From positions 103,581-167,580 of the forward strand of contig DASP01000015.1 in NCBI GenBank assembly GCA_002503825.1: a DNA stretch of 64,000 bases, written 5' to 3'. This document shows positions 1-8,396 of the stretch, piece after piece (positions within the stretch are counted from its first letter, which is position 1; the number at the start of each line of letters is the position of its first letter). This stretch comes from Methanoregulaceae archaeon UBA467. GTDB lineage: Archaea > Halobacteriota > Methanomicrobia > Methanomicrobiales > Methanospirillaceae. The position numbers and the translations under genes are program-made. Below the pieces are notes generated by a model. That model searched no databases. It worked only from the letters and a program-made list of their open reading frames with translations, and had not been told where the DNA came from.

Positions 1-1766
1 CAGGGATTCGTATCAACAGAACTTCGGTCCAGGGTCTCTCCTGTCTCGCACGAGCAGAATGCACGCAGCGCATAGTACCCCTGTTCCCCGGTTGTAGGAT
101 TCGTCTGGTTGATCCACACACAGCATGGCTCGCACCCTGCACAGGGATCGTCATTGAACGTCGTCCCCGGGCAGCAGTTTTCAGGATGATCCGGTGTGCA
201 GGCCGCGGTATTCACGCATCCCCAGGTCGCTTTTGTAACCGGTGGAGAGGTAGTGGGGATAGTCGTAGTCTCGATTATTGTCGGTGTGGTCCAGGGGGGA
301 GTGGGGGTAGGCGTTAGCTTGGGAATCACTACTTCGTTTGACTCGATCACGTACCCTCCGAGGTCATATTTCATAGAGAGCCGTGTCCCGGGTTCGAATT
401 TAAAGAGATCCTTCCAGTTGTTGAAATTTGGATCCGGTGGCGGGGTTGCGAAGATAGGGGTCAGAGACAGCGGCATTTCGTTCCGCTGACCGCCAGGAGT
501 AATTTCCACAAGGTATGCTCCGTTCTTCACGACGAGATCATACCCGCTCCATGCATCGGGTTCAGAATGGACCTGCTTCAACGTGCTATGCACGATATAC
601 TGGTCGTCGTCCGGGTCTTCAGGCAGGTATTTCTCTACCGATAACCGGGCGTTAAAGCGGGGCAGGAACCGGTCCAGTACCTCCGCACTCGCCCGGACTG
701 CCGTAGGTATCAGTACTTTCCGCTGGGCGTTGATTACTTTCTCGTCTATGCGGTACACACGCTTTAACACCCCTGCCGGTAGTAATGGCTGGAACAGGGA
801 GATGTCCTCCCGTGCGAGTGCTCCTACCCCGGCAACCGGCGAATAATAATACCCGTCTGCATCGGGGGTGAGTCCTTCCAGAGATGGCTCAGGATAGTAA
901 TAAGAGGTATAATCACTCCCCGTATTTATCTCCTCATAGCGAATCGGCGTCGTGTCAGCAGAATAGAAATTCCTGTTCACCGCAGTCGCGATGCGGACCA
1001 TGACGTCCCGGAGCGTTCCCTGGTCATAATTGAGGTTAAGGGGTTTTCCGCCCGCGTAGACGTATACCTCATGGGAGCCGACCGAGTCTTCATAGGGATC
1101 TGACCATGCATGGCCATCATTTCTCACATGTGCGGGAACGGTCATATCTGAGACAAGGTGCATGGTCTCCCCGACAGCCCTCCATGCCTGGCCATACTGA
1201 GGATTCGCCCGCGTGGAAGATGCGAGTGCGGCCTCGTAATACCGAAGGCCGTCGTTCCACGAGTAGTCCTGAATAAAATAACCGTACCCAAGGTCACGAT
1301 CAAACGCCCAGTCCACCGCGGTAAGGTGAGGGCTCGCAAAATCAGCATCCATGAATTCCCCAAATTCCTGCAGGAATTTTAAATCCGTGAGATATGCAGG
1401 CTCCGGATGCACAGGGTCATAAAAATGTACCAGGGACATGGTATATTCCGGTTCGTCGGCAGAATACCCCCCATCTTCGATCCATTGATGAAGCAGTTTA
1501 CTGCGAAGATTGCTGATCATATTCCTGGGAGCGATATCCGCGTTGCCATCCGTTTCATCCCATGCCCATCCCCAGCTTGCATCCCCGTGTATCGAGGTGC
1601 CTGCAAGCAGCGGATCTTTGGGGAGCAGGTTCTGCTCAAAATAAAGTACCGCAAACTCGTTAATCGTGGGATGGCCACCAACGTTGGTATTTGAATAGGC
1701 CATGACCTGGAGCGGGATACATGCCAGTACTATGAGTGCGATAATTAAAATCCAACGATTTTCCAT
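1..1766 (-). CDS. Secreted zinc-dependent phospholipase C / S1-P1 nuclease-fold protein, C-terminus cut by window edge
   Basis: An open frame runs without stop from an ATG at 1766 to the left edge (about 588 residues visible). It starts with a signal peptide (MENRW then a hydrophobic stretch ending near LQVMA). Around residues 200-220 the segment HLVSDMTVPAHVRNDGH matches the H-xxx-D-xxx-P-x-H-xxx-D zinc-ligand pattern of the zinc-dependent phospholipase C / P1 nuclease fold. A Thr/Pro-rich linker (about residues 480-505) is followed by a cysteine-rich tail, suggesting an exposed, disulfide- or metal-stabilised C-terminal module. The start overlaps the 3' end of the upstream lipoprotein gene by 22 bp, so the two are probably one transcript. 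Hydrolase activity is inferred from the motif; the substrate is unknown. The protein is incomplete here. Confidence 0.7.
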   Translation of the reverse strand, partial: MENRWILIIALIVLACIPLQVMAYSNTNVGGHPTINEFAVLYFEQNLLPKDPLLAGTSIHGDASWGWAWDETDGNADIAPRNMISNLRSKLLHQWIEDGGYSADEPEYTMSLVHFYDPVHPEPAYLTDLKFLQEFGEFMDADFASPHLTAVDWAFDRDLGYGYFIQDYSWNDGLRYYEAALASSTRANPQYGQAWRAVGETMHLVSDMTVPAHVRNDGHAWSDPYEDSVGSHEVYVYAGGKPLNLNYDQGTLRDVMVRIATAVNRNFYSADTTPIRYEEINTGSDYTSYYYPEPSLEGLTPDADGYYYSPVAGVGALAREDISLFQPLLPAGVLKRVYRIDEKVINAQRKVLIPTAVRASAEVLDRFLPRFNARLSVEKYLPEDPDDDQYIVHSTLKQVHSEPDAWSGYDLVVKNGAYLVEITPGGQRNEMPLSLTPIFATPPPDPNFNNWKDLFKFEPGTRLSMKYDLGGYVIESNEVVIPKLTPTPTPPWTTPTIIETTTIPTTSPPVTKATWGCVNTAACTPDHPENCCPGTTFNDDPCAGCEPCCVWINQTNPTTGEQGYYALRAFCSCETGETLDRSSVDTNP

Positions 1767-2200
1767 ACCAAAAACTCCCTTACCGTGTAGAACGAATGAG
1801 GTTTTCCCCTGTAGGTAGTCTCATAGATGATGAGGTTATCATGCATCTCCACCTCTTCTGCATCCCGAAGCGCCTGTGCGATTTCAGCCGCATCTTCCTC
1901 GGAAATAGCGGGCTGCTCTCCTATCTGTTCCTGTAGTTCCAGGGGCAGAGCAGCTACAAGCCAGCCGGTATCACCCTGTTCAACATTATCGGCTGCCTCG
2001 TTGAGCACGTTCCTGCTCTCTTCTATCGCCAGGAGGGTTACAGGAGAGAGCGTCGCCCATGAATCCCCGGAAGCGCTCGTGGGCACAGGGGTGACTGCCG
2101 GTGTAAGCGTCTTCCAGTTATCATCGGGTTCCACGCACGCTGCAAAAATGATGCTGAGGAACAGGAGTATACACAATGTAAGGCCAAGTCCCGGTTTCAT
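1745..2200 (-). CDS. Small lipoprotein of unknown function
   Basis: Starts at ATG 2200 (a GTG seven codons upstream is possible). The N-terminus MKPGLGLTLCILLFLSIIF ends in AAC, a typical lipobox, so the mature protein should be lipid-anchored outside the membrane. A short Thr/Pro-rich tether follows (TLTPAVTPVPTS), then an acidic, helix-prone domain of about 100 residues rich in Glu and Ala (NVLNEAADNVEQGD..., EEDAAEIAQALRDAEEVEMHD) and a basic, aromatic C-terminus. I do not recognise the domain. It overlaps and precedes the phospholipase-fold gene, and both are exported, so they may act together at the cell surface. Confidence 0.7.
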   Translation of the reverse strand: MKPGLGLTLCILLFLSIIFAACVEPDDNWKTLTPAVTPVPTSASGDSWATLSPVTLLAIEESRNVLNEAADNVEQGDTGWLVAALPLELQEQIGEQPAISEEDAAEIAQALRDAEEVEMHDNLIIYETTYRGKPHSFYTVREFLVWKIVGF

Positions 2201-2221
2201 CAGAGTGGTATGGACGAGCAC

Positions 2222-2793
2222 GGTATAAATCTGTTCGGTTCGTGATTAAAACCATTTCAGCGTCAGATGTTCCATATGAGACAGCTTCGTCGTGGATAGG
2301 CTGCAAATTCGTGTGAGGACGTATGCAGCAACAGGTCAGGGATCCGGACACGGGGATCCTGACAGGCTGATGCCGTTTTTCAGACAGAATAATGCAGGCG
2401 TGGGATCGTGTGCGTGTATCGTTCCCGCACCGCTCCGCGATCTCTTCTTCTATACGCTAAAAAAAACCGGCTAAGGCGTTCTGAGCGTAAATTTGGTTAT
2501 TTCACTCGCGGCGGTATATTATCGGTATTAATGCTCACGGGTCTGCTGCTTCATGACAGCACCTTGTTTCCCTATCCGAATGCCTCTCTTTCTGGCTTCT
2601 GCTACTGTTTATACGTGGTATCTGGTAATGCCCGCAGCCGGGGCTGCCTTTCTTGCTATGTCTCACGGGATCCGGGATATCCCCCCGGCAACGCGCAACA
2701 ATAATCTCTGGAAACCGGGCAGGGAGATAGATGTTTTTATGCACAACTGCCGAAATAGAGTGAGAAAAGACTTTACCCCCGGAGAATGTCAGG
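2222..2793. other. Intergenic stretch, no gene recognised
   Basis: About 570 bp with only short, overlapping open frames that lack plausible starts or composition. It contains an imperfect inverted repeat around 2336-2362 (TCAGGGATCC facing GGATCCTGA). No RNA gene or mobile element is visible. Confidence 0.5.
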
Positions 2794-2931
2794 ATGAAGA
2801 TCACTCTTGCCCAGCCTGACCCTGTCGTCGGCGATATCGACGGTAACGTGGCACGGATCGAGGAGACGCTGCACCAGTGCATGGATGAATCGCCGCTGCA
2901 TTGTGTCATACCATTTTTTAAACTTCTTTAA
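2794..2931 (+). pseudogene. N-terminal fragment of glutamine-dependent NAD+ synthetase
   Basis: Forty-five codons starting at ATG 2794 read MKITLAQPDPVVGDIDGN, continuing VARIEETLHQCMDESP, then running into unrelated residues and a stop. The first 34 or so residues match the start of the nitrilase-fold glutaminase domain of NadE (MKITLAQxNPVVGDIxGN is the usual opening, and DESPD is the usual continuation before the catalytic Glu segment). Everything from the catalytic residues onward is missing, so this cannot be functional. An upstream AGGA-type ribosome binding site is present, so it may still be translated. It is a truncated remnant sitting directly before another broken gene, which points to past rearrangement. 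Confidence 0.6.
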
Positions 2932-2946
2932 GACAACACGTTGTCG

Positions 2947-3551
2947 ATGAAAAAAATTTCATTGGTTAGTCTCTTTTGCCTTCTTTCGTTTTATCTCTCA
3001 CTTTCAGGATGTTCACAGTCTCGTCCTCTTCCCGCAACACAGAATGATACCATGACGTTCGATTCTCCTCATTTTGTGATATCATTACACTATCCAAATA
3101 AATGGACCGTCACAATCGAAGAATGTACGTCTAAAAATCCAATGAATTACACTTATCAAACATTTCAGTTGAAATATACAGGCAATACCACAGGATTATT
3201 TCTCATATCCGGCTCAAGATCTGATTGTGATCCCTATAAATTTCATGAAATTTTCACCGGAAGTGAAGTGTGTGGGTTTGTGATATTTGATGACCGACCA
3301 AACCTGGCAGTGAGTGAATCTCATGAACCTGTTTCAATCGGGGGCGTAAAAGCCCGGAGGTCTAAATATATATATTCCAGGAGCTAGGGATGGAAACCGT
3401 GGAATCAACGTATGATATATGCAGAACCTACAAATCCGGCCCGAGTATTACCTACAGGATATTGTGGAGTGTTTCGTCCGAAGAATTTTTCACTGTTAAA
3501 CCTGTTATTCAAGAGGTTGTGGACTCTATCCGATTTTATGAACCCGCATGA
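2947..3551 (+). pseudogene. Frameshifted lipoprotein, paralogue of the gene at 34869-35471
   Basis: ATG 2947 opens a lipoprotein (MKKISLVSLFCLLSFYLSLSGC lipobox). It aligns residue by residue with the intact paralogue at 34869-35471 up to KARRSKYIY, then hits a stop at 3385-3387. The neighbouring frame continues the alignment with ELGMETVESTYDICRTYK and ends with QEVVDSIRFYEPA at 3551, exactly as in the paralogue. The shift falls at a run of alternating T and A near 3366-3376, a likely slippage site. Either the gene is inactive, or the run is a sequencing error; the paralogue shows the intact form. The mature domain contains an FDSPHFxISxxYPNxWTV segment reminiscent of PsbP-like surface proteins, which is only a resemblance. 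Confidence 0.75.
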
Positions 3552-3967
3552 ATGATTGTATTCTTTTTTGCCTGCAGATCGCGAAATCACCTAGATGTGG
3601 GTCGCACTACAACTCATCGGAACAAGGATCAGTATACGGATTATGTTTGTGGGGGTGGATCCGGCCAGGCCAGAATATTTCGGGATATTTTTGTGATCTT
3701 CTTCTTGGATAGGGGCACACAGCGACGAACCGTCTGCATCAGCAGTCTGTGAGGAGCGGGATGGAACAGCCGCCCGCCGGGTCCGGAGCGTCTTTGTATT
3801 GTGAATCAGCCGAAGAAATACAGGGCAATGAGGTGAGCCGACGCGAACATGCCTGCCCGTCTATATTTTGTATGGTCCTCATTATCCATGCTAATTGGAT
3901 ATACCAATAGCAACGTTCATACATCTCCCTTTTCACGCGACAATATGTTTATCGTTTACCATGGACA
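3552..3967. other. Intergenic stretch upstream of the REC-PAS kinase
   Basis: About 415 bp with no convincing gene. A short AT-rich tract close to 3940-3960 (AATATGTTTATCG) is the likely promoter area for the kinase that starts at 3968. Nothing else is recognised. Confidence 0.4.
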
Positions 3968-6900
3968 ATGTACAAACTTAGAAAAAACAGATTTTCTGAA
4001 GCTGATTATGTGATATCTCTTCTCTATGTAGATGATGAACCGGCCTTACTCGAAATATGCAAATTGTATCTTGAGAGAAAGGGGATATTCACGGTTGATA
4101 CAACAGAGTCTGCACCGACAGCACTGGAAAAAATACATACGACTTCTTACGACGCTATCATCTCCGATTTCCAGATGCCCGATATGGATGGCATCGAATT
4201 TTTAAAAGCACTCCGGTCGTCAGGGGACGAAACGCCATTTATCATTTTTACCGGGAAAGGAAGAGAAGAAGTTGTTATTAAAGCATTCGAGAGTGGAGCA
4301 GATTTTTATTTACAGAAAGGCGGAGAGCCGAAGGCACAGTTTACCGAGCTCGAGCACAAAGTGAAGCAGGCGGTCAAGCTCCGAAAGGCCGGCACAGTCC
4401 GGAGGGAGAGCGAGAAGAGGCTTATCAGTATCATCGACTTCCTCCCGGATGCAACGTTTGCCCTCGATAAGGATGGCAGGGTAATCATGTGGAACCGTGC
4501 CATCGAGAAGATGACCGGGGTCAGCGCAGACGATATGGTGGGAAAAGGGAACTACGAATACGCCCTTTTATTCTACGGCGAACGGCGGCCAATCCTTATC
4601 GACCTGGCATTGCAGGATTATGATGAGGTGAAGAGTAAATACACCTACATCCGGCGTGAGGACGGTCGTCTGGTTGCCGAGACGCTCGGTGCCCGCCTCC
4701 AGGGGAAGGAAGTAGTACTCTGGGGGATGGCTTCCCCTCTCTATGACAGCTATGGCCAGCTGACAGGAGCGATTGAGTCAATCAGGGATATTACCGACCA
4801 GAAACAGGCGGAAGAGGCAATCAGGAGGAGCGAAGGCCGATCCCGTGCCCTGATCGAGAACGCATCTGACCTGATACGGATCCTGGACCGGAACGGACGG
4901 ATTGTCTTTGACTCAGCGGCCTCGATGCGTATCCTGGGCTATCCCTCCGGGTCAACAATCGGGAGAAGCCCGCTTGAATATATTCATCCGGACGATTATC
5001 AGCGGGTGCTGGATGAGTTTCAACAGGTATTTGACCGGACGAACCCGGGCATCCCGACTGAGTTCCGGATCCGGAGAGCAGATGGTTCGTATACATGGGT
5101 GGAGTCTCTCGGGAAAAACCTCATCGGTGTGCCAGGAGTCGATGGTATTGTAATAACCTCCCGGTTTATCGATGAGCGAAAGAAGGCAGATACAGCAATA
5201 CGAGAGAGTGAAGAGCGTTTCAGGGCAATCGCAGAGCAGAGTCCGGATATTATCTTTATCACCGATGCACAGGGGATAATCATGTATGTATCCCCTGTAG
5301 TGGAGGTACTCTTCGGATACCCGCAGAAAGATGTCATTGGCAGACATTTCGCCGCAGTGCTCCCAAAAGATGAACAGGAAAAGATCATCGCCCTTTTTGC
5401 CAGTACCATGGAGCACGGCACGATAGTGAAAAACTATGAACTTCAGGTACAGCGGAAGGACGGAACTGTCTTTTTTGGTGAATTAAACGCCTCTGCATAT
5501 AGGGCAGGTAATTTTTACGGGGTCGCAGGAGTCTTCCGGGATATCACGGATCGCAAACGGGCCGAAGAAGCATTCCACGAATCATATGCTGTTCTCAACG
5601 GCATTGTTGAAAGCCCCCGTAATGTCGTGATCTTCGCACTTGACCGTGAATACCGCTACCTCGCCTTCAACGATAACCACCGCAGGACCATGAAACAAAT
5701 CTGGGGGGTTGATATCGCAATCGGGGTCAGTATGCTTGCATATATCAGTGTTGCATCTGACCGGGAACGAGCGAAGGAGAACTTTGACCGTGCCCTCTCA
5801 GGAGAATCATTCACAATCACCGAAGAATACGGCGATCTATCACACGAACGGAGGTGGTATGAGGATACCTATAATCCGATATTCGATAAAGACGGGACGA
5901 TCATCGGGCTCACATTATTCCTGACAGATGTCACCGGCCGCAATCAGACTGAGCAGGCACTCCGGGAGAGCGAGGAGCGTTTCCGCCTCCTCGCGGAAAA
6001 TACCACCGATACGATCTGGATGATGCAGACGGACGGGACGTTCACTTACCATAGCCCGGCCGTAGAGCACCTCCGCGGTTATACTCCTGAAGAGGCTGAT
6101 AGCCTTACACTGAACGAGACCTTCACTCCGGCATCCCTCGGGTATATCATGGAGATCTTTCAGGAGGAGGGCCGGAAGCCAGTAGCCGAACAGTGGCCAG
6201 ACCGCACCATTGAACTCGAAATGTTCCACAAGGGCGGGACGACGGTCTGGACCGAGGTCTCGATACGGGCCGTCCGTGATGCGAAGGGGAATGTGACGCA
6301 CCTGCAGGGGAGCACGCGGGACATTACCAGGAGAAAAATGGTAGAAGAGGCAATCAGACAGAGCGAAGAAAAATTCCGCACCCTTCTTGAAAATATGCCG
6401 GACCTGGTCCTGGTGCACCGGGATGAAAAATTCCTCTACGTTAACCCGGCCATGATCAAGACTCTGGGATTCACCCCCGAAAACGTCCAAAACAAACCAA
6501 TTGTTGACTATATCGTGCCAAAATATCATGAACGCGTTGCTGTGTCGATACGGAAATGGAACGCTGCACAACCCCTGGATCCCTATGAGATTGAGATCCG
6601 GTCAAAGAGCGGGGAGCTCCGGACGGTGATCGTACGGGGTGCCCTGATAGAATTCGGTGGATCCCCGGCAATCCTGAACGTGCTTACTGACGTCACCGAA
6701 CGCAGACGGGCAGACCAGAAATTACAGGAGAGTGAGGGCCGGTACAGTGCCCTTTTTGACCGTAATTATTCAATCTCCCTGTTAATCGACCCTGGTACAG
6801 CATGCATCGTGGACGCAAACGATGCTGCATGCCGCTATTACGGGTTTTCCCGTGATCAGCTTATGGCACGGGGGATCTATGACCTCAACCGGCTGCCACG

Positions 6901-8131
6901 GGAAAAAGTTATTTCGCACCTGATCCGGGCAAAAAATGAGCGGGAAAAGCATTTCCTTTCCACCCATTACCTTGCAAACGGGGAGAGGCGGAACGTAGAA
7001 ATTTATTCGGGTCCGATCACAGTCCAGGGCCGGCCACTCTTCTACTCGATCATCCATGACATCACCGATCGGAAGCAGATGGAACAGTCGCTGAGAGAGA
7101 GCGAACAACGGTACCATAATATCATTGAGGACCAGACCGAGTTTATCTGCAGGTTTACGCCGGACGGGACGCATGTCTTTATTAATGACGCCTATGCCCG
7201 CTACTTTGGGAAGACCCGGGAGGAATTAATCGGGAGGATTTTCCATCCTGACATATTCCAGGATGATCGAGAGAAGGTCCGGCAGTTCTTTGCCACCCTC
7301 ACTCCGGTACACCCGGTGGATTATATTCAGCACCGGATCATCATGCCCGACGGTGAAGTCCGGTGGCAGCAATGGAGTGACCGGGCGATCTTTGATGATG
7401 ACGGCTCTGTTATCGAGTACCAGTCGGTGGGCCGGGACGTCACCGCCCATAAACAAATAGAAGAAGCACTGCACATTGCAAATACGAAGTTAAACCTCCT
7501 CTTCTCAATCACCCGGCATGACATCTTCAACCAGCTGGTCGTGCTCGATGGCTATCTCGATATGCTGCACGAGGAGATTCCCGCCCCCGACAAGAGCGAC
7601 TATTTTGCCAGGATCGCGAACACAAGTTCCATGATTGGATCGATTATCCGGTTTACCGAGGCGTATGAACAAATTGGTGTTCACCTGCCGGTCTGGCAGG
7701 ACATCGGAATTCAGGTAACTGCTACCGGCAGGACTATCGATACGGGCCGAATCAACCTGGTTAATCATCTTCCCGCTGGAATGGAAGTGAACGCCGACCC
7801 GATGATTATGAAGGTCTTTTTCAATCTCCTGGACAATTCCATCCGCCATGGCCAGCGGGTGACCATGATCCGGGTGTCGTGCAGGGAATCGGATGAGGGG
7901 CTGACTATTCTATGGGAGGACGACGGGGTTGGAATTCCTGAGAAAGAAAAGTCACTTATCTTCAAACGGGGGTATGGGAAGAATACCGGTCTCGGTCTCT
8001 TCTTAGTACAGGAGATCCTGTCAATCAATGAAATTACCATTAAAGAAACGGGCGAACCGGGAAAGGGAGCACGTTTTGAGATTGCGGTGCCGAAAGGACG
8101 GTACCGGTTCACAGGAGCCGGGGAAGAATAA
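3968..8131 (+). CDS. Hybrid response regulator / multi-PAS sensor histidine kinase
   Basis: A 1387-residue cytoplasmic signalling protein with no membrane segments. Order seen: receiver domain (about 15-135, acidic pair VDDEP, phospho-acceptor Asp67 in ISDFQMPDMDG, Thr in FTGKG, Lys in LQKGG); eight PAS-type sensor domains (about 145-275, 286-405, 414-535, 545-660, 665-790, 795-910, 918-1035, 1040-1160), several ending in the DIT-DRK/R hinge that links PAS units; a dimerisation helix with the box ITRHDIFNQL (His phospho-acceptor); and an ATPase domain with N box NLLDNSIRHG, DDGVGIPEKE and GLGLFL. The architecture is common in Methanomicrobiales. It faces a shorter paralogue (8397-10931) convergently; the PAS unit at 795-910 is closely similar to the last PAS of that paralogue, suggesting domain exchange. 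The signal sensed is not evident. Confidence 0.92.
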   Translation: MYKLRKNRFSEADYVISLLYVDDEPALLEICKLYLERKGIFTVDTTESAPTALEKIHTTSYDAIISDFQMPDMDGIEFLKALRSSGDETPFIIFTGKGREEVVIKAFESGADFYLQKGGEPKAQFTELEHKVKQAVKLRKAGTVRRESEKRLISIIDFLPDATFALDKDGRVIMWNRAIEKMTGVSADDMVGKGNYEYALLFYGERRPILIDLALQDYDEVKSKYTYIRREDGRLVAETLGARLQGKEVVLWGMASPLYDSYGQLTGAIESIRDITDQKQAEEAIRRSEGRSRALIENASDLIRILDRNGRIVFDSAASMRILGYPSGSTIGRSPLEYIHPDDYQRVLDEFQQVFDRTNPGIPTEFRIRRADGSYTWVESLGKNLIGVPGVDGIVITSRFIDERKKADTAIRESEERFRAIAEQSPDIIFITDAQGIIMYVSPVVEVLFGYPQKDVIGRHFAAVLPKDEQEKIIALFASTMEHGTIVKNYELQVQRKDGTVFFGELNASAYRAGNFYGVAGVFRDITDRKRAEEAFHESYAVLNGIVESPRNVVIFALDREYRYLAFNDNHRRTMKQIWGVDIAIGVSMLAYISVASDRERAKENFDRALSGESFTITEEYGDLSHERRWYEDTYNPIFDKDGTIIGLTLFLTDVTGRNQTEQALRESEERFRLLAENTTDTIWMMQTDGTFTYHSPAVEHLRGYTPEEADSLTLNETFTPASLGYIMEIFQEEGRKPVAEQWPDRTIELEMFHKGGTTVWTEVSIRAVRDAKGNVTHLQGSTRDITRRKMVEEAIRQSEEKFRTLLENMPDLVLVHRDEKFLYVNPAMIKTLGFTPENVQNKPIVDYIVPKYHERVAVSIRKWNAAQPLDPYEIEIRSKSGELRTVIVRGALIEFGGSPAILNVLTDVTERRRADQKLQESEGRYSALFDRNYSISLLIDPGTACIVDANDAACRYYGFSRDQLMARGIYDLNRLPREKVISHLIRAKNEREKHFLSTHYLANGERRNVEIYSGPITVQGRPLFYSIIHDITDRKQMEQSLRESEQRYHNIIEDQTEFICRFTPDGTHVFINDAYARYFGKTREELIGRIFHPDIFQDDREKVRQFFATLTPVHPVDYIQHRIIMPDGEVRWQQWSDRAIFDDDGSVIEYQSVGRDVTAHKQIEEALHIANTKLNLLFSITRHDIFNQLVVLDGYLDMLHEEIPAPDKSDYFARIANTSSMIGSIIRFTEAYEQIGVHLPVWQDIGIQVTATGRTIDTGRINLVNHLPAGMEVNADPMIMKVFFNLLDNSIRHGQRVTMIRVSCRESDEGLTILWEDDGVGIPEKEKSLIFKRGYGKNTGLGLFLVQEILSINEITIKETGEPGKGARFEIAVPKGRYRFTGAGEE

Positions 8132-8396
8132 GGGATGAGAGAGAAGGACTGTCAATCCTGCCGCTGTATCTCTCGTCCTGGTGACAGGGACCTTTTTCTT
8201 CTGTCTCTTTTCATATACCCTCCTGAATGGGTCCTTTTCCTACCCCGGTGAAAAGGATTAAATCCCGGACCTGTACTACTTTCAACGCACTCTCTTCGTG
8301 TTTCATATACCCGGTTCCCCAGCTTCTCAGCATGGCGACCTACTACCTCATGTCTGTTCAGATGTTGTTCCATGATTGCGAAATATTTGAATATGA

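Noticed and set aside
2336..2362. Inverted repeat as terminator or operator
   Set aside because: One bulge, no T-tract and no nearby gene end on either strand that would use it.
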